Positions 55,198 to 63,332 of a stretch of 64,000 bases of DNA are shown piece after piece. The number at the start of each line of letters is the position of its first letter. The stretch's first letter is position 1. A model generated the notes under the pieces. It was not told the origin of the DNA and did no database searches. It saw only the letters and a list, made by a program, of their open reading frames with translations. The translations under genes were made by a program, and so were the position numbers. Origin of the DNA: Bradyrhizobium sp. CB1015 (GTDB lineage Bacteria > Pseudomonadota > Alphaproteobacteria > Rhizobiales > Xanthobacteraceae); contig NZ_CP104174.1 of NCBI RefSeq assembly GCF_025200925.1, positions 3,968,001-4,032,000 on the forward strand, written 5' to 3'.

Positions 55198-55947
55198 TCA
55201 ACGACGATTTGATCCAACCGCATCGGCCGGTCGATTTGGCGCATCCGGGCGGGTGATGCCCGCATACGCCCGCAGCCGCTCCGTGCCGTTGGCGAAGTGG
55301 ATACGTAAGGCCCCGAACTCCGCCTCCCGACCGCTCAGCTTCGGAATATGCCGGACGCTCACGCCACAATCCCGGGGCAGTTCTCCGGACAGGACGCCTT
55401 CCGCCAGGATATGGTTGAGATGCACGAGATAGTCGGCAGGACCGATCCCGGCAGTCGCGACGTAGACGGTTCGCGTGATGGCCGGGTGCCCATCCGGCGC
55501 GGCGACACCGAAGTCGGAGATATCCGCCAGTGTGTCGCCGCCGCGGAACAGGCAAAGCAGTCGCCGGAGCCACAATGTGGCGTCTGGCGGCGCAGGGGCG
55601 ATCCAGCCGATAGAGCCGTCGGCTGCAAGCCAGTCGAACGCGAAGCGTACCGACAACCTCCCCGGATTGCCCACGAGGAAGATCGTGCGCGTGAAATTGC
55701 GACGCCACAGCCGGCTTGCATCCTCGTCCAGCGATTGTGCAAACCGCACGCAGCTCTCGGCGAAGGCCGCCGGCGCGAATTCGCGCAGGACGGCGACGGC
55801 GGCGACGCCGCCGTTCGACTGCCAGTCCGTCGCCGCATGGTCCGCCGTCCGCGGCAAGTCCCGGCGATCGAGCCCGGGGTGAGCAAACGAAAGCCGCTCC
55901 TCGAACGCGCCTCGCAGCCACTCCTGCGTCAGCTTCACATATACCAT
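55198..55947 (-). CDS. Protein of unknown function in the biosynthetic cluster
   Basis: 249 residues from the ATG at 55947, which overlaps the end of the upstream gene by 13 bases and has GGGGGCAACGG before it. I do not recognise a family. It is rich in Arg and Trp, with WLRRLLCLFRGGDTLADISDFG and a central hydrophobic strand RTIFLVGNPGRLSVRFAF. No signal peptide or membrane helix is visible. The tail (residues 225-249) is polar and probably disordered. Translational overlap with the gene upstream suggests that the two proteins act together. Confidence 0.75.
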   Translation of the reverse strand: MVYVKLTQEWLRGAFEERLSFAHPGLDRRDLPRTADHAATDWQSNGGVAAVAVLREFAPAAFAESCVRFAQSLDEDASRLWRRNFTRTIFLVGNPGRLSVRFAFDWLAADGSIGWIAPAPPDATLWLRRLLCLFRGGDTLADISDFGVAAPDGHPAITRTVYVATAGIGPADYLVHLNHILAEGVLSGELPRDCGVSVRHIPKLSGREAEFGALRIHFANGTERLRAYAGITRPDAPNRPADAVGSNRR

Positions 55948-57068
55948 CCGTTGCCCCCGTCGATCAGGCCAAGGGGAACGTGCTGCCGGGAGAGCAGAGC
56001 GGTCGTGATCCGATAGGGATCGACGTAGCACTCGCGTCCGCCATGCTTGCGCAGAAACAATTCGACGTCGTCGCCGCTCGTCCCGGCTTGCGATTGCGCA
56101 AGCAGGACCGCCGCGCGCCGCGTCGAGCGCTCGAGGTGCTTCAGGTCGATCGATGCGGAGCGGTTCTTGCCGAGAGTGGCGATGAAATAGAGTCGCATGC
56201 CAAGTCTGACCGAATAGAGATCGGCCGCATCAAGGCCGTGCGCGATCAGAGCCGACGCCGTGTAGCCACGCCACCCGCCAAACCGGGCCGATTGCACCAC
56301 GCCATCGATGGCCACGCGGCTCAGCGCGACGCGGTGGACCACGGCGCCGAGCTTCCCGAGAATCCGCTGCAGCAAAACGTGGTCGGCATTGAGTTCCTCA
56401 TCGTGAATGAGGACGATGTGATCGTAATGCGGAATCTGCGGCACGAGATCGCGCAGCAGGTTGATCAGATAGTTGACCTGACCGTCCGAAGTGATGGCGC
56501 GGCGAAGCGGAAGGCCCTCGGACGTGGCGTCGAGGTAGAGCGTGCCGCCTGCCGCACGCAAATCCAGGCAGAGCTCGCCGCTCTTCAGGAGATCCACCAG
56601 GGCGTCGACCGCCATGGTATCCGGGCGCCGGGCTGGCATCAGGTTCTCGATGCCGAGCGAGGCGGCCTGCGCGGCCCAGATGTCGCATAGCCGCAGGCTG
56701 CATGGGTGGCACCAGGTGCCGCGCTCGACCGCACGGAGATAGGACGTGAGCGCGGCATAAGGGACCTTTGAACCCTGCGCATGGTAGCGCCGATAGAGCT
56801 CACCGATGTCGTTCTCGTCGCAGGACTCGAAGTCGACGTCATCATGCTCGCGATCGAGATACTCCCAGAAGCCGAGCGTCTGTTCGCTGCCGTTGGCCGT
56901 CAAATGGCTGTACAGACAATCGACATCGGCAAGCAGCGATGTTGCCTTGAACATGACGTCGACCCAGAGCATGCCCTTCACATGGCTCGGGGTCAGCGGC
57001 TTGGTCGGCGTAATCGGTATCGGCGCGAGCAAGATCCTCTTTCGTCCGACGGTGTCGAGCGTCGTCAT
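55935..57068 (-). CDS. Protein of unknown function with Cys cluster, biosynthetic cluster
   Basis: 377 residues from the ATG at 57068, with CCAGGA about 10 bases upstream; a TTG at 57101 is a weaker choice. I do not recognise a family. A possible metal site is the CxxC-x4-C cluster at residues 120, 123 and 128 (GTWCHPCSLRLCDIW). The N-terminal KPLTPSHVKGMLWVDVMFKAT and a later LGKNRSASIDLKHLERS loosely recall nucleotide-binding ligase motifs, but this is only a resemblance. A HDEELNADHVLLQRIL stretch is acidic and could hold metal. It follows the GH3-type gene by 16 bases. Confidence 0.75.
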   Translation of the reverse strand: MTTLDTVGRKRILLAPIPITPTKPLTPSHVKGMLWVDVMFKATSLLADVDCLYSHLTANGSEQTLGFWEYLDREHDDVDFESCDENDIGELYRRYHAQGSKVPYAALTSYLRAVERGTWCHPCSLRLCDIWAAQAASLGIENLMPARRPDTMAVDALVDLLKSGELCLDLRAAGGTLYLDATSEGLPLRRAITSDGQVNYLINLLRDLVPQIPHYDHIVLIHDEELNADHVLLQRILGKLGAVVHRVALSRVAIDGVVQSARFGGWRGYTASALIAHGLDAADLYSVRLGMRLYFIATLGKNRSASIDLKHLERSTRRAAVLLAQSQAGTSGDDVELFLRKHGGRECYVDPYRITTALLSRQHVPLGLIDGGNGWYM

Positions 57069-57084
57069 TGGGCTGGCGTCCTGG

Positions 57085-58794
57085 TCATTGCTGCGCTGCA
57101 AAAGTGGACATGACGGGGAATTTGCCGCTATCGAGCAGTTGCCAAGTCTGCTCTGGCACCAGCAGGCGATCCTTGGCCTGCGCCGCCCGCACGCCCGTCG
57201 AGACGCGGCTTTGCCACTCGTGGAAGAATGCCTTGTGCGTCACGATCTTAAGCGCCAGCGGATCGATGAAAGCCGATTGTCGCGCCATAGCATAGCCCGG
57301 AGAGAGGCGGCCGAGTGCGTCGTCGATCCGCGCCGCCATATCCGCGACAATGTCATCGGGAACCGGAGCTTCCGTGCCGACGAGCATCGCGTAGTGCTGC
57401 ATGTGTGGGCGGTCGGAGGATTGCGTGGGCCTGCAGGCGACGTTGGCGACATCGATATCGAGCTCGCGTGCCGCGCGTCGGACCGCCGTGATGAAATGGG
57501 AGTCGCGCAGCCGTTCGCCGACGAGGTTCGATACGGCGTGGCGGCCGGCATATTCGACGCGAGGGACGTCTGCCGTCCTGTCGACCACGCGGATCACGTC
57601 ACCGAGAGCGTAGCGATGAAGCCCGCCGACATGGCTGATCACCACGTGATATTCGCGGTCGCATTCCAGGTCGCTGTACCCCAGCGTTTCGCTGTCCGAG
57701 CGGATGTCGTGGCTGGCCTCGATGAACTCGAACACCGCGTTCGAGACCGCGAGGCAGGACGTCGAGGGACGGAGTGGATCGGCACAGAGTGCGATCGGTC
57801 CTTCCGATGCCGCCAGCGGCGCCGGCACCACCGCGACGTCGTCGCCGAACGCATGCCTGAGCTTGTCCATGTAGAGCGCGGCCATCCCGCCGGTCCAGCA
57901 ATAGAGGATCCGGATGTTCGGCCAGATGTCCCTCGGCAGGACGTTCGAGCGTCCCGGCGTCATGCGCTCGAGCTCCAGCGCTCGCGCCTTGTTCGCCGGA
58001 AAGGCTGCTAAGCCGCCGATGGTTCCGTCGAACATGTCCTTGACGATCGCAGGCAGCCACAGTGCAAGCTGATGAGGAAGCGCGGCCACGGCTGCGGGGT
58101 TGATGCCGATGATGCATTCGAGATCGTGCTCGGCGGCGATCCTGAGCTTGGCGTAGGTCTTTGCCAGATCGCTGTCCCAGCGCGGCCCGCGCGGCAAGCC
58201 CGTCGACCAGGGCGCCCGGCTGCCGGGCTCCGCCGCGGTCAGTTCGCCAAACGACTGTACGAAATCGACCTGGCTGGCGCCCAGGTGCAGGCGGCCGGAA
58301 TTGGTCAGGGTGACGTCGCTCGATGAACCCTGCCTGAGGTTCAAGGTCTTGTCGGTACCGGATATCGCGCCCGGATATTGCGCGTGCAGGGCCCCGAGTG
58401 CCGCATAGTAGAATGGAAAGAAGCACCGCGTCATGAACTTCGAGGTGACCGGAATCGCCTTGTTGGCGCCCGTGCTTCCACTAGTTTTGAAGAAGAGCAC
58501 GGGGTCTTCGGTCGTCAGGACGTTCGATTCTCCGTCGCAGACCCGGGAAATCCACGGCGCCATCCCGTCATAGGTGCGGATGGGGACGGCCTTGCCGTAG
58601 TCATGTCTATCGCGAACGCATGCCAGGCCGTGCTTCCTTCCGAAGGCGGTATCCTTGCTTTCGCTCACGATCTCTTCGAGCAGCCGGGCTTGCAGCGCGC
58701 GCCCTTGATGGAGAGCGTTGCTGGCACGGCCGCGTTCGATGGCGACTCGTTCGCTGCAGCGACGGACATACTCGTCGGTGGAGATGGCTGTCAT
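57085..58794 (-). CDS. GH3-type acyl-adenylating amide synthetase
   Basis: 569 residues. The ATP/AMP-binding signature of GH3 proteins is present: FFKTSGSTGANKAIPVT (residues 101-117), PAPLAASEGPIAL (ASEG at 329-332, corresponding to YxASE) and LHRYALGD (about 393-399, corresponding to YRxGD). Plant GH3 enzymes adenylate a carboxylic acid and join it to an amino acid. Bacterial homologues occur in natural-product clusters, where they form amides or thioesters. Here it may activate an acid built by the neighbouring enzymes or load a carrier. Two bases separate it from the P-loop kinase gene. The acid and the amine partner cannot be predicted. Confidence 0.85.
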   Translation of the reverse strand: MTAISTDEYVRRCSERVAIERGRASNALHQGRALQARLLEEIVSESKDTAFGRKHGLACVRDRHDYGKAVPIRTYDGMAPWISRVCDGESNVLTTEDPVLFFKTSGSTGANKAIPVTSKFMTRCFFPFYYAALGALHAQYPGAISGTDKTLNLRQGSSSDVTLTNSGRLHLGASQVDFVQSFGELTAAEPGSRAPWSTGLPRGPRWDSDLAKTYAKLRIAAEHDLECIIGINPAAVAALPHQLALWLPAIVKDMFDGTIGGLAAFPANKARALELERMTPGRSNVLPRDIWPNIRILYCWTGGMAALYMDKLRHAFGDDVAVVPAPLAASEGPIALCADPLRPSTSCLAVSNAVFEFIEASHDIRSDSETLGYSDLECDREYHVVISHVGGLHRYALGDVIRVVDRTADVPRVEYAGRHAVSNLVGERLRDSHFITAVRRAARELDIDVANVACRPTQSSDRPHMQHYAMLVGTEAPVPDDIVADMAARIDDALGRLSPGYAMARQSAFIDPLALKIVTHKAFFHEWQSRVSTGVRAAQAKDRLLVPEQTWQLLDSGKFPVMSTFAAQQ

Positions 58795-58796
58795 GG

Positions 58797-59561
58797 TCAG
58801 TCCTGGAAGGCTGGGATTGGCGCGGGATGGCAGGCCGCGGGGCAGGACGGCGCAGGATTCGGTGCCGGCCCGAGGCGGGGGATGCTGGCCTGCCGCGCGA
58901 ATCCGATGACTTCCTCGATGTCGTCGACCAGGTCGTCCAGGCTGCCGTCCTGGTCGATGATTTCGATCGTCGACGTTGCGGCTTCTTTGAGCATCACCGC
59001 ACGCAGGTCATGCTGAAAACGAACGAAGGCGGGGCGCGTCGGATACGCTCCGTAATATTCGAACCCGTTGAGCAGGCCGCCCCGCTCGCAGCGCTGCCAG
59101 GCGACCTCGGAATCGACGTCGAGGTAGAACACCCGGCTCGGCTGCGGCAGCGCGCGCCATAATGCGAAGACGTCCTCGTTCCGGATCCCCGCGAGAACGC
59201 ACTTGGCGAGAATCTTGTAATAGTAGGAGTCCACGACGACGGGCTTGGACGCCTTCGCGTTCGCGATCTGGTCGCGCACGAAGACCACGTAGGCGTGAAA
59301 CAGGCTCAGGATGAACTCCGGCGACATCGCTCCGTTGGCCATCGTGGACGAGACCGCGGCGAAGGCCTTGCGAAAGCTGCCGGCGAAGGAGGGCTGTCCC
59401 GGTCCCGCGCCGTCGTCATAGGAAACCAGATGGACCGAGGTCCGCGCCGACAAGGCCCTGAACAGGGTTGACTTGCCTGCATAGTCGGGCCCTAGCAGGA
59501 CGTAGAAGTCGGGTTTGGCGGCCGAGGGGTGGGGACGAAGGATCGTAGATGCGTCTTGCAT
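58797..59561 (-). CDS. P-loop NTPase, nucleoside/thymidylate-kinase-like
   Basis: 254 residues from the ATG at 59561, with AGAGG upstream. Walker A is GPDYAGKST (24-32). A kinase-like arrangement follows: KPVVVDSYYYKILAK in the position of the Walker B/substrate Asp, and VFYLDVDSEVAWQRCERGG as in the LID region of dTMP kinases. The substrate is probably not a standard nucleotide, because the dTMP-kinase DRY/H motif is absent. The Pro-rich tail (residues 230-254) is probably flexible. It lies between the carrier-like and GH3-type genes. Confidence 0.75.
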   Translation of the reverse strand: MQDASTILRPHPSAAKPDFYVLLGPDYAGKSTLFRALSARTSVHLVSYDDGAGPGQPSFAGSFRKAFAAVSSTMANGAMSPEFILSLFHAYVVFVRDQIANAKASKPVVVDSYYYKILAKCVLAGIRNEDVFALWRALPQPSRVFYLDVDSEVAWQRCERGGLLNGFEYYGAYPTRPAFVRFQHDLRAVMLKEAATSTIEIIDQDGSLDDLVDDIEEVIGFARQASIPRLGPAPNPAPSCPAACHPAPIPAFQD

Positions 59562-59566
59562 GGCCT

Positions 59567-59854
59567 CTAGCTCCCCAACCGGTTTGGCGACTGCCGCTGC
59601 CGGCACAGCTCGACAAGCCAGCCGAGCGTGCAGTCCTGCGGGTCGGATCGGATCGCGGCCAGCACCTCGTCTCGCGCGATCTCGATATCCAGCCTTCGTC
59701 CGATGTGACGGCAGACGTCCAGGATGTCGACGGGCGTGGCGATCAGATCGTCCAGCAGGGTGGAACGAAGTTCGATCGGCCCTTCGCTGTAGAAGACTTT
59801 CCTTGCGATACTGAGAACCGATGCTGCGATATGCGTGTCCGAATGATATCCCAT
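59567..59854 (-). CDS. Acyl-carrier-protein-like protein lacking the phosphopantetheine serine
   Basis: 95 residues, the size of an acyl carrier protein. The pattern STLLDDLIATPVDILDVCRHIGRRLDIEI aligns by eye with the carrier consensus (S-x-x-x-DLGADSLD-x-VE...EFDIEI), but the DSL motif that holds the phosphopantetheine serine reads TPV. No serine lies in the attachment loop, so it probably cannot carry a thioester arm. It may be a structural partner or decoy docking domain. The stop is five bases from the kinase start, and the start overlaps the hydrolase stop. Confidence 0.7.
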   Translation of the reverse strand: MGYHSDTHIAASVLSIARKVFYSEGPIELRSTLLDDLIATPVDILDVCRHIGRRLDIEIARDEVLAAIRSDPQDCTLGWLVELCRQRQSPNRLGS

Positions 59855-60756
59855 CAGTGCCCCCCGTTTTGTTGGACGACCCCGGTGCGGTCCTGGATGA
59901 ACCGAAGCACCTTCTTGAAGACGAGATGCCTGGTGCGCACGTTAGTCGACACGATGTGCGTCACGGCGTCGATCGTGTAGAGTTCCTTGTCTGCTGACGA
60001 GATCCGCTGATAGGCGTAATGCGCGTTCTCGACCGGATGAAGGTGGTCGTGTTCGGCATGGACGATCAGGCAGGGCACGTTGACGCGATGCAACTGGGTG
60101 CTCAGCTTCGCGCGCAGCCTGTTCACGATCTCCCAGGCGCTCGCCGGGCGGTACAGTTGGTAGCATCGCCACGGAGTCAGCGAGTGGAGGTTGATGCGCC
60201 GCGTGTTGTCCGGCACCAGGTTCAGCCGGTGAAACAGCGGCATCGACCGCGGCATCAGGTCGATCGGCCAGCGATCGAACGGGCTCGGCAGGAAGGGCAT
60301 CCTCGGAGGCGCTGTGAACGGCGTCGAAATGGTGACGATGCCCGCGACGTCAATCCCGTCCTCGACGTGCAGCGCCATCGCGACCCGACCGCCAAGGCAT
60401 TGCCCGACCAGAAATTGCTTGGTGGTCCGTTCCTTCAGCCAGCGAAGGGCCCGGCGCGCATCGTCGATCCATTTCGCTGGATTTGCCGATGCGAAAGCCT
60501 CAGGCGTGCTGCCGTGCCCCTGGAACAGCGGACAGACGACCGTAATTCCGTGCGCGACGAGGAATTCAGCGAGCGGACGCATTTCCCATGGAGAGCCGAA
60601 CGTCGCATGCATCAGCACGACGCCAACGTCGCCAGCCTCGATTCGATAGGTATGCGCATCGTCCCAGATGTTCACCCGTCCTGCCCGGTATTGGCGGGAC
60701 GGTCTGTACAGATCGCGTCCCTGGGCTGGCGCAATGCGTCCTGTGCTCTGTTTCAC
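59854..60756 (-). CDS. Alpha/beta hydrolase with Cys in the nucleophile elbow
   Basis: 300 residues from a GTG at 60756 that overlaps the upstream stop (GTGA) and has AAGGAG seven bases before. The fold is that of lysophospholipase/carboxylesterase proteins: VGVVLMHATFGSPWEMRPLAEFL (oxyanion region), the nucleophile elbow LVGQCLGGRV with Cys120 instead of Ser, acidic residue in HAEHDHLHPVENAHY and the catalytic His in AVTHIV. Cys nucleophiles occur in dienelactone hydrolases and in some acyl-transferring hydrolases. In this cluster it could release or transfer an acyl product. Confidence 0.83.
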   Translation of the reverse strand: MKQSTGRIAPAQGRDLYRPSRQYRAGRVNIWDDAHTYRIEAGDVGVVLMHATFGSPWEMRPLAEFLVAHGITVVCPLFQGHGSTPEAFASANPAKWIDDARRALRWLKERTTKQFLVGQCLGGRVAMALHVEDGIDVAGIVTISTPFTAPPRMPFLPSPFDRWPIDLMPRSMPLFHRLNLVPDNTRRINLHSLTPWRCYQLYRPASAWEIVNRLRAKLSTQLHRVNVPCLIVHAEHDHLHPVENAHYAYQRISSADKELYTIDAVTHIVSTNVRTRHLVFKKVLRFIQDRTGVVQQNGGH

Positions 60757-61829
60757 GCGAACAACTCCTTGGTTGCCGGGCAGCGTTCCGGGGGTTGAAT
60801 CTCGTCGACGCCACTCGATTGTGCTGACGACCGCGGCATCTGTATCCAGCCAGCCGGCCGTGCTTCCGGCAGATCGATGAGGTCGAGCGGTTCGGCCGCC
60901 GGGCGCGAGCTGGCGCGCCAGAACGCGAGCAGGGCCTTGGTGAGGCGGAGATAACGGCGGTCCTTCCAGAGATAGACGAGGTGACAATAGGCGGCTTCCG
61001 CGGACGTCGGTGCCAGTCTGCAGGTCTCCTCGGCGTGGCGCGCCGCGACGGAGAAGTCGCCGGCAGCACTAGCGCAGAGCGCGCGGTAGTAGTGCGTGTT
61101 CGGATCGCCCTCGGGCGCCCAGCTCAAGGCCTCGTAGGCGTCGGAGAACCGTCCGCACCTCGCAAGGCTGACTGCATGGAGCAGGTTGGTGGACTTGTTC
61201 GGTTCCATCCGGCCGTAGACCGCAGCCTCCTGGATGAAGCGTCCCTCCCGCCGATAAGTGTCGGCGATCAGAAGCCTGCAATCGTCGATCCGGCGGAAGT
61301 CGGGCGAGACCCTGAGCAGATAGCGGCGCGCCTCGCGATATTTGAACATGCTGTGCAGCCGCACGGCGCGCGCATAAAGCTTCAGGTCGTCGAGCGCATG
61401 CTGCAGGCACGCCTTGTCGCTCTGCCAGAGTGAGGCGTCGAAGTGATCGGACTGGTGATCGGAAAGCGCCTCCGCGAAGTTCATCCGCGTTCCGCGCGGG
61501 CTGCGCGCGATCTTGCTGTCGTCGACCGGCGCACGGCTTCGGCGATAGATCTCCGCGGGAACGGCGTACGCGAGATGCGTGTCCGAGACCGTCAGAGCCG
61601 CGCGATAGGGCTCGATGAAGCGGTCCTCGATCCGGCGGCGATGTCGGTCCAACTCCGCCGGTGCCTGCGTGTCCGGACACAGCACGACGATGCGGTTGCG
61701 GGTTTCGCCGAGCAGGACGAGAAACCTCAGTTCCCGGTCGCTCTCGCATCGCTCCCAGGCAAGAAGGAACGTCGTCCCTTCCGCGAACGAGCCCTTGACG
61801 TGACGGATCATTGCTCTGGTCGAGATCAT
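60753..61829 (-). CDS. Helical-repeat (TPR-like) protein of unknown function
   Basis: 358 residues from the ATG at 61829, which has GGAG eight bases upstream; ATGs at 61853 and 61877 would lengthen it but lack ribosome sites. Residues 140-300 contain repeated helical pairs like tetratricopeptide repeats (for example YREARRYLLRVSP, RFSDAYEALSWAPEGDP, DFSVAARHAEETCRLAP). The N-terminal 120 residues (FLLAWERCESDRELRFLVLLGE) form a beta-rich domain I do not recognise. It is the first gene of the minus-strand operon and may be a scaffold for the enzymes. Confidence 0.75.
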   Translation of the reverse strand: MISTRAMIRHVKGSFAEGTTFLLAWERCESDRELRFLVLLGETRNRIVVLCPDTQAPAELDRHRRRIEDRFIEPYRAALTVSDTHLAYAVPAEIYRRSRAPVDDSKIARSPRGTRMNFAEALSDHQSDHFDASLWQSDKACLQHALDDLKLYARAVRLHSMFKYREARRYLLRVSPDFRRIDDCRLLIADTYRREGRFIQEAAVYGRMEPNKSTNLLHAVSLARCGRFSDAYEALSWAPEGDPNTHYYRALCASAAGDFSVAARHAEETCRLAPTSAEAAYCHLVYLWKDRRYLRLTKALLAFWRASSRPAAEPLDLIDLPEARPAGWIQMPRSSAQSSGVDEIQPPERCPATKELFA

Positions 61830-62091
61830 GGGCGTGTCTCCGATCGGCTCCATTGATCGCACGGTGACCCACAGCATACCCGGGGGCTCGCGTTAGTAAC
61901 CAATCGGAAGGCTCCTCCTAAAGGAGGAGTAGCCCGGCGGCCCGACGGGAGGAGCCACCGGACACGCCTCCTACCGGATGGCGGCGATTTCCCGCTCGAT
62001 GCAACGTCGCGCTGCAGACCTGTCCGGTTTGTTCAAACGAACGTCGCGCTGAAAAATGGTCAGCGCTCGCGTTGAAAAGGGGAATTCCGAG
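61830..62091. promoter_or_regulatory. Divergent promoter region of the biosynthetic cluster
   Basis: 262 bases between the two divergent arms of the cluster. It must hold the promoters for both. It contains the strong palindrome described at 61910-61934 and a second GGGAGGAG at 61947-61954. A 24-codon open frame on the plus strand (61978-62052) is noted but has no good ribosome site. Confidence 0.5.
61910..61934. repeat. Palindrome CTCCTCCT-AA-AGGAGGAG in the divergent promoter
   Basis: An 8-bp perfect inverted repeat at 61912-61919 and 61922-61929, extended by GG/CC flanks with a bulge. Each strand carries AGGAGG, a perfect Shine-Dalgarno sequence, buried in the stem. It can act as an operator or as a leader hairpin. 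Confidence 0.55.
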
Positions 62092-63320
62092 ATGGAAAGT
62101 CTTGATAACTTTGCGAGCCCGCCGAAAGCGACTGTCGGAGCACCATCCCGAAAGAAGATCGACATCATCTACAATCTCACGCTCGTGTGCCAATGGGATT
62201 GTGCGGTCTGCTGCGTGGACGCCGTTCACGTGCGCAAGAAAAACGGGCACGCGATTCTGCGCAGCGAAGGACTCACCAAGGAAACCAGGGTGCCCCTCAA
62301 GGAGGGCGACATCGACGTCTACGAGGCTGCGTACCGCTTCCGCGCGTCGCAGGGCCTCGAGCTGACCCTGGAGAAGAAGAAGCAGGTCATCGATAACCTC
62401 TCCGCCTACGATGCTCGCGTCGACATTTCGGGCGGCGATGCACTGCTGCTGCGCGACAATTTCGAGATGCTGCGCTATGCCTCGCAGACGCTCGGACGCG
62501 ACAACGTCTCGCTCACGGCCACTGGTGCCGGATCGTCGCGCTACAGTGCAACCGAGCTCGCTCCCTGGATCGACGAATACAACTTCACCTTCGACGCGGA
62601 GTCCATCACTGACGTCGCCAATCGCCCAAGCGGGTATGCGCTGGGCAATCTGAAGAAGGCCGAGGCATTCGCCAAGCTCGGTGCGAAGACCCGCGCCGAG
62701 CTGCCGCTCACCAAGTCGGTCATGTCGGAGGACCATCTCGCGCGCGTCTACAAGCTGCTGCACGAGAAGGGGATCGGCAAGCTACTGCTCATGCGGCTGT
62801 TTCCAGTGGACGGGTGTCGGGCGAGATTCCGACTCCGGCCGACTATCAGCGTGCCATCGCGACGATGCGGCGCCTGGAGGCGGTCTACAAGACACCGGTG
62901 CTGAAACTGCAATGCGCGCTCAAGCATCTGGCGAACGTGCAGACACCCGGCAATTTGAACCCGTGCGACCTTGTGCACGAGTCCTTCGGGCTGATGGCCG
63001 ACGGCACGCTGCTGGCGTCGCCCTGGGCGATCGGTGGCATCGGACGTCCGCTCGATCCGGTCTGGGTGCTCGGTAACCTCGCGCAGGACCGCATGGAGCA
63101 CATCCTTGCCGGAGAGAGGGCGCGCGAATTCGCCCGCAGGTCGGACGAGAACTTCGGCCACTGCAAGATATTCTCGTTTCTCCACGGCACGTCGCCGCGA
63201 AAGATGGACCGCATCTTCGAGAAGGCAGATCCGCTCTACACGTCGCGACGGTCGGAGCCGGCGAAGGAAGTTGCGGGCCGCGCCGTCAGGACCGCCGACC
63301 TGTCCGTTCAACCACAATAG
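62092..63320 (+). pseudogene. Radical SAM protein, interrupted by a one-base frameshift
   Basis: The first part (62092 to about 62808) has the 4Fe-4S motif CQWDCAVC at residues 33-40 (CxxxCxxC) after IDIIYNLTLV, then VDISGGDALLL. Similarity ends at LLMRLFPV and resumes in another frame as SGEIPTPADYQRAIATMRRL to the stop at 63320. Adding one G in the GTGGA at 62806-62810 joins the two into PVGRVSGEIP, so a single missing base explains the break. The C-terminal part has scattered Cys (LQCALKHL, LNPCDLVHE, FGHCKIF) as in SPASM-like auxiliary-cluster domains. The whole protein would have about 410 residues. It may be a sequencing error or a real mutation. The start has AAGGGG nine bases upstream. 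Confidence 0.75.
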
Positions 63321-63332
63321 GCGGTTGTTCCG

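Noticed and set aside
61918..61975. A minus-strand mini-peptide ending in four Leu codons just inside the palindrome, like a leucine attenuator
   Set aside because: The candidate GTG start has its ribosome site only one base away, and the Leu codons are simply the CTC repeats of the palindrome.
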